A DNA stretch of 64,000 nucleotides from Rhodococcus sp. 105337 (GTDB lineage Bacteria > Actinomycetota > Actinomycetes > Mycobacteriales > Mycobacteriaceae). Below are positions 26,178-34,903 of this stretch, in pieces. The stretch spans positions 1 through 64,000 of the forward strand of contig NZ_JABAGQ010000008.1 of assembly GCF_012844225.1 (NCBI RefSeq). The letters are read 5' to 3'. The translations under genes and the position numbers were made by a program. Numbering within the stretch: the stretch's first letter is position 1; each line of letters opens with the position of its first letter. A model generated the notes under the pieces. The model ran no database searches. It was not told the origin of the DNA and saw only the letters and a list, made by a program, of their open reading frames with translations.

Positions 26178-26736
26178 GGATCCCCGCGGCCCGAGCAGGT
26201 TCCGCGTAGGCCACCGCCAGCGACTCGACGGTCTCGTGGGCATTGAGTCCGCTCGGGTTGGGTACCACCCACAACGGTGTGCCCCCGATGGTGTCGTCCT
26301 GAAGACCCGTCCGCGCCGTGCGCTTGCCGAACGCCGCCCGGTACGCCGTGATCCCCGCAACCGCGACGACCCGCGGGCGGAACTCGGTCACCACCGACGC
26401 CAATCGTTCGGCGCCCGCACGCAATTCGTCCGACGTCAGCTCGTCGGCGCGGGCGGTCGCCCGCGGAGCCAGGTTGGTGATGCCCACGCCGCGTTCGATC
26501 AGGTGGTTGCGATCGGCCGCACTCATTCCTTCCGACGGGGCGATCGGGTGTGTGATGATCCCGGCCCGAAAAAGCGCGGGGTAGAACCGATTTCCGGGTC
26601 GCGCGAAGTGGGCACCCGTCGCCGCAGTCCACAGCCCGGGATTGATCCCGACGAACAGCAAGCGGCATCCCGGCCCGACGAGGTCGGGAACCACGGCGTC
26701 GCGGAAGGATTCGAGTTCGGCACGTGTGAAACCCAT
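26149..26736 (-). CDS. mug: mismatch-specific uracil/thymine DNA glycosylase (Mug/TDG family)
   Basis: A 195-residue DNA repair enzyme removing uracil or thymine opposite guanine. The family active-site motif is clear near residues 29-50: GINPGL followed by GAHFARPGNRFYPAL. A second motif VPNPSGLNAH near residue 160 contacts the flipped strand. Length is typical of Mug. I chose the ATG at 26736; longer frames run into the carotenoid oxygenase tail. It overlaps the DUF1330 gene tail to tail. Confidence 0.88.
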   Translation of the reverse strand: MGFTRAELESFRDAVVPDLVGPGCRLLFVGINPGLWTAATGAHFARPGNRFYPALFRAGIITHPIAPSEGMSAADRNHLIERGVGITNLAPRATARADELTSDELRAGAERLASVVTEFRPRVVAVAGITAYRAAFGKRTARTGLQDDTIGGTPLWVVPNPSGLNAHETVESLAVAYAEPARAAGILSAPSSPAR

Positions 26737-26762
26737 CGGTCCACAGTAAGCGGTGGCTGCCC

Positions 26763-28151
26763 CTACCCCGAGGGCACCCACGTGCCGTGCAATCCCGCCG
26801 GCACCCGGATCGGTAACCGCACCCGTGCACGCGGTCCGGTGCCGGGATCATCGGCGGAGAACACCAGGAACCAGCTCGTCAGATCGGTGAAGTCGGTCGC
26901 GATCGAACCCCAGTAACCGGCGCCGGACGTGCTCGTGAGGTACACCGGCTCGCCGGGGGAGAGCCTGCCCCCGGACCACACCGTGTCGGCGCCGGAATCT
27001 ACGTCGAACCAGAACAATGCGTCGGCGGAGCCGGACGGCAATCGTTGCGACCCGCTGCGGCCCAGCGTGGCGACGATGCGGTGTCGGTCCGTCGACAGAC
27101 GCTCGTCGATGCGTGGGAACTCGATGTCGCGGTCGTGGAGTGTCGTGCGGGCGACGCCGTCCCGGCCGATGACGGCACGGCGCAACAGCGACGGGTTGGG
27201 TCCGTCGTGCTCGGTCAACGCGCCGGGATACCGCCACTCGACGTAGTCGACCGCGACATCTCCTCCGGGGAGGTCGAAGGCATTGGCGGTGTGCCACATC
27301 CAGAAGGAGTCGGTGGAGAACCAGCGCACTGCGCCACCGTCGCGGGGGACGAGGGCGACCCGGACCCCGAGTTCGGGTTGCCAGTCGAGGGGCGAGGCGC
27401 CCGTGAAGATCTTTTCCAGGTCGAAGACCATCGGCGCCAGGATCAGCACGATATAGGTCTCGGTGAGAGCCATGTCGTGCACCATCAGAGGGCGGTCGGC
27501 ACCGTCGACGGGTGTGGCCGCGCGTACGACCGCGCCGTCCGGGCCGAACACCGACCATGTCAGGAACGGCGCGTCGAGCATGTAGCAGAACGCGACCATC
27601 TCGCCGGTGCGCGGATCGATCTTGGGATGGGCGGTAAGGCCGACAGGTAACGCCCCGCCGAATGTCTCCCGGCCCAGCGTTTCGAGTTCCGAACCGAGCG
27701 CGTACGGCGGCGCGGCCTCGGCCAGCGCGAGCAACCGCCCGCCGTGACGGACCACGTTGATGTCGGGAAGTTCGCGCATGGTGTTCGCGAGATCGGGCCC
27801 CACCTCGTCGGCGGGCGGAAAATACGGGTCGGTGATGCCGGCCCACAGGGCTCGTCCCGCCTTCTCCTCGGCCACGACCTGCGGGGTCCGCACGAACCGG
27901 TTCGTGTAGCGCGCGGTACCGCCGGACAGTTCGACGCGGTGCACCATTCCGTCCCCGTCGATCGGGTAGACGTACTGCCCGATCGGATCGAATCGAGGAT
28001 TCGGGCCGTTGCGCAGGTAGCTGCCTTCCAGGTCGTCGGGCAGATGTCCCTCGACCACGAGGTCTCGTACGTCCACCTCGTCGCGTTGCGGCGCGAACAT
28101 GCCGCTCAGGTGCGCGTGGTGGGCCATGTCGACGGGTGCGGGTCGGTTCAT
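26763..28151 (-). CDS. carotenoid cleavage oxygenase (RPE65 family)
   Basis: A 462-residue iron oxygenase of the seven-bladed propeller type. The four iron-binding histidines are visible in TAHPKID (near 175), MVHDMALT (near 225), WHTANAF (near 290) and LHGTW at the C-terminus. The family cleaves double bonds of carotenoids or stilbene-like compounds, giving aldehydes. The opening LRNGPNPRFD is characteristic. It stands alone, with a Mug gene after it, so the substrate cannot be inferred from context. Confidence 0.9.
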   Translation of the reverse strand: MNRPAPVDMAHHAHLSGMFAPQRDEVDVRDLVVEGHLPDDLEGSYLRNGPNPRFDPIGQYVYPIDGDGMVHRVELSGGTARYTNRFVRTPQVVAEEKAGRALWAGITDPYFPPADEVGPDLANTMRELPDINVVRHGGRLLALAEAAPPYALGSELETLGRETFGGALPVGLTAHPKIDPRTGEMVAFCYMLDAPFLTWSVFGPDGAVVRAATPVDGADRPLMVHDMALTETYIVLILAPMVFDLEKIFTGASPLDWQPELGVRVALVPRDGGAVRWFSTDSFWMWHTANAFDLPGGDVAVDYVEWRYPGALTEHDGPNPSLLRRAVIGRDGVARTTLHDRDIEFPRIDERLSTDRHRIVATLGRSGSQRLPSGSADALFWFDVDSGADTVWSGGRLSPGEPVYLTSTSGAGYWGSIATDFTDLTSWFLVFSADDPGTGPRARVRLPIRVPAGLHGTWVPSG

Positions 28152-28339
28152 GAGGTCACCTCATGCGAAGCGGAGAAAGGGGTGGAGTCCCCGTCTCGCA
28201 TGGTAGGTCGCCGGCCGGGTGCGAGCGGACGGTTTCGGAGCGGAGCGCGACGGCCGGGGTCCGTGACCAATCGGCTAGGGTATTTTCCGACGTCCAGGAC
28301 CGAAGCCGCGGCCGCGTGGCCGCAACGTTAGGGGAAGGT

Positions 28340-29272
28340 GTGCAGCGCCGGAACGCGATCGGTAATTCCGTCCGGAACACCGGAGGCGACGAATCCGCGT
28401 TGCCGCCGTACACGGATCTCCTGTGGCCGACGCTGCAGGCCGTGATCGAAATCGGCGGATCCGGGGTCATCGAGGAGATCGACGGGGCCGTGATCGCCCG
28501 GGTCGGTTTGTCCGAGGCGGACCGGGCCGTACTGCACGGTGACGGGCCCGGCACCGAAATCGAGTACCGGATCGCCTGGGCGCGCACCTACCTCAAGGGC
28601 ATGGGCCTGCTGTCGAACACCCGTCGAGGCGTGTGGAGCGTGACCGACGACGGTCGCGCGGTCCGCGAATCCGAGATCAAGCCCATGCAGGTCGCGTACA
28701 CCGCGGAGAAGCGACGCCGACGCCTGGTCCGCAACTCGTCCCAAGGCGCGCAGGTCGTGCCGCTCGCCGCTGCACCCGAGGATCCCGAGCTGTGGCGAGA
28801 ACCGGTACTCGGGGCGGTCGCCGACCTTCCCGCGGAGGGTTTCGAGCGCCTCGTCACCGCTGTGCTGCGGTCCGCGGGCTTCACGACTCTGACAGTCCCC
28901 GCTCCGGGTGGGGGCACCGACTCCGACGCGCAGGTGGAGGGCACCGGCATCCTGCGTGTCTCGCTGCTCAGCTTCTCGGTGTTCTTCCGGTTCGTCCGCG
29001 GACAGGAGCGCGCGGGCGCCGACGTCGTTCGCGAATTCCGTGCGGCGATGGTCGGTCGCGGGGAGAAGGGTCTGCTGGTGTCCACCGGATCCTTCACCGA
29101 CGATGCGCGCGCGGAGGCACACCGGCACGGCGCTCCGCCCATCGATCTCGTCGACGGCGAGGGTCTGTGCGACCTCCTCAAGGAGCACGGACTCGGCATA
29201 CGCACCACGGTGCGCACCGTCGAAGATGTCGCGCTCGTGCCCGCGTTCTTCGCCGAGTTGGCGGGCCGCTGA
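28340..29272 (+). CDS. Mrr-like protein with degenerate nuclease motif
   Basis: A 310-residue protein with an Mrr N-terminal winged-helix-like domain (about residues 20-115) and an Mrr-type endonuclease-like domain (about 165-290). The fold's later parts are well kept (KGLLVSTGSFTDDARAEA, IDLVDGEGLCDLL). The catalytic core is not: where Mrr has GIDG followed by QAKR, this protein reads QVEG and FRFVRG. It may therefore bind DNA without cutting it. I chose the GTG at 28340 with AGGGG five bases upstream. No methylase gene is nearby, so it is unlikely to be part of a modification system here. Confidence 0.75.
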   Translation: MQRRNAIGNSVRNTGGDESALPPYTDLLWPTLQAVIEIGGSGVIEEIDGAVIARVGLSEADRAVLHGDGPGTEIEYRIAWARTYLKGMGLLSNTRRGVWSVTDDGRAVRESEIKPMQVAYTAEKRRRRLVRNSSQGAQVVPLAAAPEDPELWREPVLGAVADLPAEGFERLVTAVLRSAGFTTLTVPAPGGGTDSDAQVEGTGILRVSLLSFSVFFRFVRGQERAGADVVREFRAAMVGRGEKGLLVSTGSFTDDARAEAHRHGAPPIDLVDGEGLCDLLKEHGLGIRTTVRTVEDVALVPAFFAELAGR

Positions 29273-29384
29273 GGACCGTTCGCAGCGTAGGTCCGACCAG
29301 CACCTTTACCGATGTGCTGCGTGTGGCAGGTGTGAATGTGGTGCAATCCGAAGGCACGATCACACATTCCGGAACGGGGGCGCC

Positions 29385-30107
29385 ATGACGTTTTCTCGTC
29401 GAGACATGTTGCGGTACGCGGCGATCGGCTCGGGCGCCGTGGTGGCCTCCGCGGTCATGGCCCCGGGGGCGGCGCAGGCCCGGGACGTCCTCGGCACCAT
29501 CGTCGACTATTCGGCGGGTGTGCCGTCGGCGGCGTCGATCAGGGCCGCAGGACACATCGGGGCGATCCGGTATGTATCCGACCGTCGGCCCGGCGCCGAC
29601 TGGATGCTCGGTAAGCCGTTGACCCGGGGAGAAGCCGGCGCCCTGCTCGACAACGGACTGGAAGTGGTGTCGTGCTACCAGTTCGGCAAGGCGGAGACCG
29701 CCGACTGGCTCGGCGGCTACGACGCAGGACTGAGGCACGCGCGACGCGGTCTGGAATTGCACCGCGCGGCGGGCGGACCCGCCGACCGGCCGATCTACGC
29801 GTCGATCGACGACAACCCGAACTTCGAGCAGTTCACCACCCGGATTGTGCCCTACCTTCTCGCGTGGCAGGAGGTAGTCGGCCCCGCGAACACCGGCGTG
29901 TACGCGAACTCTCCGACCATCGACTGGGCGTCCGCGGTAGGCCTCGGCGCGTTCTACTGGCAGCACGACTGGGGCACGTCGGCCGGTTACGTCCATCCGC
30001 GCGCACACCTGCACCAGAAGGGCGGCGGGACCATCGACGGAATCGGTATCGACGTCAACCGCGTCTTCAGCGCGGATTACGGACAGTGGTCGCTTACACG
30101 CCTCTAG
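29385..30107 (+). CDS. Tat-exported DUF1906 (glycoside hydrolase-like, Rv2525c-like) protein
   Basis: A 240-residue exported protein. The N-terminus SRRDMLRYA plus a hydrophobic stretch and a cleavage site near AQA-RD is a twin-arginine signal. The rest matches the DUF1906 family of glycoside-hydrolase-like TIM barrels, as in mycobacterial Rv2525c, with DYSAGVPS, an acidic YASIDDNPN strand and QHDWG. It probably acts on or binds the cell envelope. The gene stands alone and overlaps the convergent MFS gene by 14 bases. Confidence 0.85.
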   Translation: MTFSRRDMLRYAAIGSGAVVASAVMAPGAAQARDVLGTIVDYSAGVPSAASIRAAGHIGAIRYVSDRRPGADWMLGKPLTRGEAGALLDNGLEVVSCYQFGKAETADWLGGYDAGLRHARRGLELHRAAGGPADRPIYASIDDNPNFEQFTTRIVPYLLAWQEVVGPANTGVYANSPTIDWASAVGLGAFYWQHDWGTSAGYVHPRAHLHQKGGGTIDGIGIDVNRVFSADYGQWSLTRL

Positions 30108-31533
30108 CCGGTCCGACCTCGCGTACTCGCGGAGGTGGCGGCGGGATGAACGCGGTGAACACCAGGGCCACGACGGACGCGAGCGCCGCGATGAGGAAGG
30201 TGGTGCGGAACCCGCTGAGTTCCGGCACGACTGCATCGCCGACCTGCACGGTCATCGCTGCGAGCACGACACCGATCACCGCTGCCGCCGTCGAGGTACC
30301 GATGGACCGCATCAGCGTGTTCAGACTGTTCGCCGCCGCGGACTCGTGGAGCGGGACGGAACTCATGATGAGCGCGGGCATGGCGGCGTAGGCGAGACCC
30401 ACACCGGCTCCGATGACCATCGATGCCGCGATGATGTGCCACAACTCCCGGTGCAGCAGATACGCCGTGAGATAACCGGCGCCCACGAAGACCACGCCGC
30501 AGGCGAGGGTGACACGCGGGCCGAACGTGGTGGTGATCCGTGCCGACACGGGGGACAACGCCATCATGACGAGTCCGCTCGGCGCGAGGGCCATACCGGC
30601 AGCGACCATCGTCTGCCCGAGTCCGTAGCCGGTTTCGGGTGGCGCCATGAGCAATTGGGGGAACGCGAGGACGTTCGCGTACATCGCGAAGCCCAGCGCG
30701 ATCGACGCCAGGTTCGTCATCAGAATGGGACGGCGGGCGGACAGTCGCAGATCGACCAGCGGCCGGTCGACGCGCAACTCGTACCAGCCGAATCCCAGGA
30801 AGACCAGCAGCGCTCCGCCGAGCATGGCGAGGGTGGCCGGCTCAGCCCAACCCCACGAATTTCCCTTCGTCACCGGAACGAGAAGGAGAATCAGGGCGGA
30901 CGAGAGCAGACCCGCTCCAAGGAAATCGAACCGGCCCGGGTTGCGTCGCGGTGATTCCGGGACGAACTTCCATACCGCGGCGATGCCGACCGCGCCGAGC
31001 ACCAGCGAGGCCACGAACAACATGTGCCAGTCGGTGAGCTGTGCGACCAGTGCCGCGAGGGGCAAGCCGATTGCTCCGCCCACACCCATGGTCGCGCTGA
31101 TCGTGGCCATCGCGCCGGGAACCCGTTTGGCCGGAAGCTCGTCGCGCAGGATGGCGATGCCGAGGGGGATCGCGCCTACGGCGGCGCCCTGGAGAGTCCG
31201 ACCGATCACGAGGGGCAGGAGTGTGTTCGCCATCGCGCACACCGCGGAACCGAGCACCATCATGCCGAGGCTGACGAGCAGCATCCGGCGTTTGCCGAAC
31301 ATGTCACCGAGCCGGCCGCTGATCGGGGTGACGACCGCACCGGCCAGAAGTGTCGCGGTCACTGCCCAGGACGTGTTCTCCGGAGATGCGTTCACGAGGA
31401 GCGGCAGCCGGGGCAGGATCGGCACGATCAGGGTCTGCATGAGGGCGACGCTGATCCCGCACATGGCCAGGACCGCGACGATCCCGGAAGGAGCGGGTTG
31501 CTCCCGCGTCGGGATCGGAGTTTCGACGGCCAT
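30094..31533 (-). CDS. MFS transporter, DHA2/EmrB-QacA type
   Basis: A 479-residue proton-driven exporter with 14 predicted membrane helices. Motif A reads GRLGDMFGKRRM near residue 75, motif C-like stretch SATMGVGGAIGLPLAALV near residue 145. The cytoplasmic C-terminus is proline-rich. Such proteins expel drugs or biocides. It is a single gene; upstream (31534-31740) lie two dyads that may bind a regulator, but no TetR gene is adjacent. Confidence 0.88.
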   Translation of the reverse strand: MAVETPIPTREQPAPSGIVAVLAMCGISVALMQTLIVPILPRLPLLVNASPENTSWAVTATLLAGAVVTPISGRLGDMFGKRRMLLVSLGMMVLGSAVCAMANTLLPLVIGRTLQGAAVGAIPLGIAILRDELPAKRVPGAMATISATMGVGGAIGLPLAALVAQLTDWHMLFVASLVLGAVGIAAVWKFVPESPRRNPGRFDFLGAGLLSSALILLLVPVTKGNSWGWAEPATLAMLGGALLVFLGFGWYELRVDRPLVDLRLSARRPILMTNLASIALGFAMYANVLAFPQLLMAPPETGYGLGQTMVAAGMALAPSGLVMMALSPVSARITTTFGPRVTLACGVVFVGAGYLTAYLLHRELWHIIAASMVIGAGVGLAYAAMPALIMSSVPLHESAAANSLNTLMRSIGTSTAAAVIGVVLAAMTVQVGDAVVPELSGFRTTFLIAALASVVALVFTAFIPPPPPRVREVGPARGV

Positions 31534-31590
31534 GCCTCTCCTCGCTCAGGGGCCGGCGAGATCGCGGCCGAAAACTTTAGTGCGCCATAT

Positions 31591-31600
31591 CAACTAGTTG
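31591..31600. promoter_or_regulatory. CAACTAGTTG palindrome upstream of MFS gene
   Basis: A perfect 10-bp palindrome with partly symmetric flanks, 58 bases upstream of the MFS start codon on the minus strand. Its AT-richness and position fit an operator for an efflux repressor; the regulator is not encoded next to it. Confidence 0.4.
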
Positions 31601-31632
31601 GTCCACCGTGTCTAGCACGGGGATACCGCCGA

Positions 31633-31678
31633 TGTACAACCGGTTTCGGTCCAGCGCACCGGACCGAAGCCCTGTACA
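31633..31678. repeat. two-step inverted repeat (TGTACA + TTCGGTCC arms)
   Basis: TGTACA at 31633-31638 and 31673-31678 encloses TTCGGTCC (31645-31652) and GGACCGAA (31661-31668) around an 8-base loop. It could be a hairpin in either transcript or a double operator for the leftward MFS gene. Function not determined. Confidence 0.4.
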
Positions 31679-31686
31679 GACACGCG

Positions 31687-31718
31687 AAGACCGCCGGGAA
31701 GAATCCCGGCGGCCTTCG
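31687..31718 (-). terminator. hairpin terminator after secreted protein gene
   Basis: CCGCCGGG (31691-31698), six-base loop, CCCGGCGG (31705-31712), extended by GAAG/CTTC flanks. It lies 22 bases beyond the stop of the leftward secreted-protein gene. Confidence 0.7.
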
Positions 31719-31740
31719 GTTGTTCTGTTATCGGTGTCCG

Positions 31741-32595
31741 TCAGGGCACGGACACCAGGCCCAGGGTGGGGAGGAAGGTGCACGAACGCGGGTCCGCGCC
31801 TTCCTTCTGGGTGGTGATGCCACCCGAGACGACCGCTACGACCTGGCCGGCGCCGGTGTCGGCGATGGCGGTCAACGTTGCGGGACCGTCCGGGTTGATA
31901 CGTGCCTCGTTGGTGAGCGGCTGGGTGCCGCTGCGGCCGTTGGAGACGTTGATCCAGCTCAGGGTCAGGTCCTGTTCGCCAGCGGTAGGCGCGGTGCCGA
32001 GCGCGGTGAAGACGAATCCGACCTGACCGGCGGCCGGGCCCGGGGGCGGCAGCTGAGCAGGACCGGCCACTGCGAGCGCGCTGCCCACGGAGTCCTGTCC
32101 GTCACCGATGCAATCCTGGCCGAGCGTGGGGTACAGGAACTGCGAGATCACGACCGTGCCCGGTGCCGGAATGTCGGGGCCGCCGCCGCCGCTGCCGTCC
32201 AGGAAGGTGATGACGCGCTGAAGGGTGCCCTTCAGGGACTCCGGAAGCTCGGAATTCGCGAGCAGTTCCTTCGCCTGTGCGAGCAGGTCGTTGCTGCCGT
32301 CCGCGACGTCGGCAACATCCGACGGCCCTGCCGCAGCTCCGACGATGGCGGGAGCGAGCGATGCGAGTGCTTCTACCTGCTCGGGGTTCGCCTGGATTTC
32401 GGGGATCAGACGTGTCAACGACTCGATGGACAGGTCGGCCGGGACCTCGAACTGCGGGAGTTCGACGAACTGGGTCAGGTCGGGCAGCGCCGGGGGCGCC
32501 GGTTGCGCGAAGGCGTGCGACGGCACCGCCAGTCCCGCAGTGGCGGCAAGTGCGCACGCTGTGAGCGCACGCCGCATTCCTCGAGTACGAAGCAC
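31741..32595 (-). CDS. secreted hypothetical protein (Rv1157c-like)
   Basis: A 284-residue exported protein with a Sec signal peptide (MRRALTACALAATAGLAVPSHAFAQ) and a mature part rich in Ala, Pro and Gly; two Cys far apart may form a disulfide. I chose the GTG at 32595, which has a GGATGGGGAA site; an internal ATG at 32577 would start right at the signal peptide. By position next to pimE it corresponds to M. tuberculosis Rv1157c, a secreted protein of unknown function, and marks the start of the conserved synteny block. Confidence 0.7.
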   Translation of the reverse strand: MLRTRGMRRALTACALAATAGLAVPSHAFAQPAPPALPDLTQFVELPQFEVPADLSIESLTRLIPEIQANPEQVEALASLAPAIVGAAAGPSDVADVADGSNDLLAQAKELLANSELPESLKGTLQRVITFLDGSGGGGPDIPAPGTVVISQFLYPTLGQDCIGDGQDSVGSALAVAGPAQLPPPGPAAGQVGFVFTALGTAPTAGEQDLTLSWINVSNGRSGTQPLTNEARINPDGPATLTAIADTGAGQVVAVVSGGITTQKEGADPRSCTFLPTLGLVSVP

Positions 32596-32928
32596 TGTTC
32601 CCCATCCTTGTCGTTGAAGCACCTGGTAGGCCTGGAAGACCAGCCGGTACTGACGGCTCGAGGCGACACTCTATGGAGTCCCCTCCCGCAGGACAACCCA
32701 CCGTGCCGAACCCGGGTTGGCGGTTGCCTTCGGGGGAGTGTAGCCACAGTTTGTTCCGAATGGCGGTACCCGGTAGACGGTAACGTGTTTCCTTTGTGAC
32801 TGTTGTGAGTAGAGATGAGATTGTTACCAGAGTGAATCAGGGTTTCGGAGGGCTGGGTGTTCGCCGGTAGTCTCTAGAGCCGAAGGTCCGGACATCCGGG
32901 CCAGGGAACGACGGGAGGCTGCACCGCG
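32596..32928. promoter_or_regulatory. divergent intergenic region, secreted protein gene / pimE
   Basis: A 333-bp gap with promoters for both neighbours. The stretch 32760-32830 is AT-richer and repeats the word TGTGA/TTGTGAG; GGTAAC at 32778-32783 and GTTACC at 32822-32827 form a widely spaced inverted pair. I see no hairpin or ORF that I can support. Confidence 0.3.
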
Positions 32929-34239
32929 GTGCCACGACGAGTTCCTTCGTATCCGGTGCGGTGGTGCGCGGCACTGCTGGTGGTGTCCGTCGCGGCACGA
33001 CTCGCCTGGACGTTGTTCACGCCCAACGGGATGAACCTCGTCGACCTGCATGTGTATGTGGACGGCTCCGCCGCTCTCCTCGACGGCGACCTCTACAACT
33101 TCACCTACAGTCGCTACACCCCGGACTTCCCGCTGCCCTTCACGTATCCGCCGTTCGCAGCGCTGGTATTCCTCCCGCTGCACGTAGTGCCGTTCGCGGT
33201 GCTCGGCGTGGCGTGGCAACTGCTCACGGTCGCGGCCCTGTTCTTCGTTGTGCGTATCGCTTTCGAACTTGTGATCGGGCCCGAAGCGCGCACGCGGCGG
33301 TGGACCGGGGTCGCCCTCGCGTGGACGGCCGTCGGCATCTGGACCGAACCGCTGCGCACCACCCTCGACTACGGGCAGATCAACGTCTTCCTGGTCCTCG
33401 GCGTCATGGTCGCGGTGCGCAGTTCCCGGTGGTGGCTTTCCGGCGGCCTCGTAGGAATTCTCGCCGGAATCAAGCTGACGCCCGCCATCACGGGCCTCTA
33501 CTTCCTTGCACGGCGTCGATGGCGGGAAGCCGTGTTCTCTGCCGTCGCGTTCGCGGTGACCGTCCTGGTCAGCGTGCTCACGCTCGGCGAGCAAGGACTG
33601 ACCTACTTCACCACCCTGTTCGGCGACGCCGACCGGATCGGTCCGGTCGGATCGGTGTGGAACCAGTCGCTCCGCGGCGCGCTGAGCCGCATCGTGGGGG
33701 AGGACGTCGAGACCGGACCGCTGTGGCTCGTCGCTGTCGTCGTGTGCGCCGCACTCGCGTTCGCCGCGTGGCGTTCGCTCGGAAAGGACGATCTGCTCGG
33801 GACCCTGCTCGTGGTGCAACTCCTCGGTCTGCTGGTTTCGCCGATCTCGTGGGCCCATCACTGGGTGTGGGTCGTTCCGATGCTGATCTGGCTCCTGTAC
33901 GGCCCGCTGGCCGGGCTCACCGGCACTCGTATCCTCGCCGCGTTCTGGGCCGTCGTGACGCTCGTCGGCGTGCCGTGGGTGCTCAGCAGTGCGCAGGACT
34001 CGATCTGGACGGTGGGGCGGCCCGCGCCCCTGGCGTGGCTGGGCACGGTCTACGTCGCCGGTGCGGTCCTCGTCTACGTCTGGATGATCGTGGGCGCGCG
34101 GAAGTTGCGGGCCTCGGAGACTGAGCACGCCGCGACGGTTACCGTCGCAGAAGAAGCCTCCGACGCCGCGACCCCTACAGACCGACCGTCTGAGCCAACT
34201 GATCGATCCGGCGCGCCATCTCCGCGTCCGATTCGGTGA
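32929..34239 (+). CDS. pimE: polyprenol-phosphate-mannose-dependent alpha-1,2-mannosyltransferase (GT87)
   Basis: A 436-residue polytopic membrane enzyme with about ten hydrophobic segments. It is expected to add an alpha-1,2-mannose to AcPIM4 on the periplasmic side, committing the lipid to polar PIM6. GT87 features visible are the periplasmic DLHVYVDG loop near residue 45, with the catalytic acidic residue, and TPDFPLPFTYPPF near residue 65. Start is GTG. Synteny (Rv1159, with typA, lpqW, mshB following) supports the pimE call. The last 65 bases are overlapped by the convergent pterin dehydratase gene. The C-terminal tail after residue 395 is hydrophilic and Thr/Ser-rich. Confidence 0.88.
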   Translation: MPRRVPSYPVRWCAALLVVSVAARLAWTLFTPNGMNLVDLHVYVDGSAALLDGDLYNFTYSRYTPDFPLPFTYPPFAALVFLPLHVVPFAVLGVAWQLLTVAALFFVVRIAFELVIGPEARTRRWTGVALAWTAVGIWTEPLRTTLDYGQINVFLVLGVMVAVRSSRWWLSGGLVGILAGIKLTPAITGLYFLARRRWREAVFSAVAFAVTVLVSVLTLGEQGLTYFTTLFGDADRIGPVGSVWNQSLRGALSRIVGEDVETGPLWLVAVVVCAALAFAAWRSLGKDDLLGTLLVVQLLGLLVSPISWAHHWVWVVPMLIWLLYGPLAGLTGTRILAAFWAVVTLVGVPWVLSSAQDSIWTVGRPAPLAWLGTVYVAGAVLVYVWMIVGARKLRASETEHAATVTVAEEASDAATPTDRPSEPTDRSGAPSPRPIR

Positions 34240-34471
34240 TCCCCCCCGAGGAGTGCGTGCACAGCGAATAGGTCACCTTCCGCCATCGGATGTCGATATC
34301 GGGATGGTGGTCCGCCTCTTCGGCGGCCTCCGCGACCTTGTCGACCAGCGCGATCGCGTCGGGGAACGTCGGAGCCTCGATCGTTCGGATCAGGGACGCA
34401 CCTGCTCGTCGCCAGTGCGGGAGTTCGGACAGTGCCGCGTCGATCTCGCCGTCCGTCAGTAACTGGGCCAT
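34175..34471 (-). CDS. phhB: 4a-hydroxytetrahydrobiopterin (pterin-4a-carbinolamine) dehydratase
   Basis: A 98-residue enzyme of pterin recycling, or DCoH-like protein. The family motif is complete: EADHHPDIDIRW...VTYSLCTHSSGGITESD, containing the HHPD pair and the distant His. I chose the ATG at 34471 before AQLLTDGEID; an upstream ATG at 34498 is an alternative. The gene lies opposite to pimE and mutT2 and its last 65 coding bases are antisense to the pimE tail. Position matches Rv1159A of M. tuberculosis. Confidence 0.88.
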   Translation of the reverse strand: MAQLLTDGEIDAALSELPHWRRAGASLIRTIEAPTFPDAIALVDKVAEAAEEADHHPDIDIRWRKVTYSLCTHSSGGITESDAEMARRIDQLAQTVGL

Positions 34472-34496
34472 GAACCATTCTGGGACGATGCACGGC

Positions 34497-34901
34497 ATGA
34501 CCGCAACGACACCGCCGACGGGACACGTCGTCGCCGGGGCTGTAGTCCGTGACGGGCGCGTACTCCTCGCTCAGCGGACCCGGCCGCCCGAACTCGCCGG
34601 CCAGTGGGAATTGCCCGGCGGGAAGGTCGAACCGGGGGAGAGTGCCGAGGAGGCGCTTCGCCGCGAACTGCGCGAAGAACTGGGTGTCGAGGTCCGCGGC
34701 GGAGAGCGTTTCGGCGCCGAAGTTCACCTTCGCGGCGGTCTGGTGATGTGTGCGTACCGGGTGCACCTGCTCGACGGAGAACCCCGCGCGCTCGATCACG
34801 CCGCGGTGCGCTGGGTCGATGCCGGTGAACTCGACGACGTGGACCTCGTGGCAGCGGACCGGGTGTGGCTGCCGGACCTCCGGGCGCTGCTCGCCGGCTG
34901 A
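34497..34901 (+). CDS. mutT2: Nudix hydrolase, MutT2-like
   Basis: A 134-residue Nudix protein with the full box GGKVEPGESAEEALRREL-REELGVEV at about residues 41-66. MutT2 of mycobacteria hydrolyses 8-oxo-dGTP, dCTP and methylated dCTP, cleaning the nucleotide pool. ATG at 34497 follows the dehydratase start on the opposite strand by 25 bases, so the two promoters are interleaved. Position equals Rv1160, supporting the symbol. Confidence 0.88.
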   Translation: MTATTPPTGHVVAGAVVRDGRVLLAQRTRPPELAGQWELPGGKVEPGESAEEALRRELREELGVEVRGGERFGAEVHLRGGLVMCAYRVHLLDGEPRALDHAAVRWVDAGELDDVDLVAADRVWLPDLRALLAG

Positions 34902-34903
34902 GT

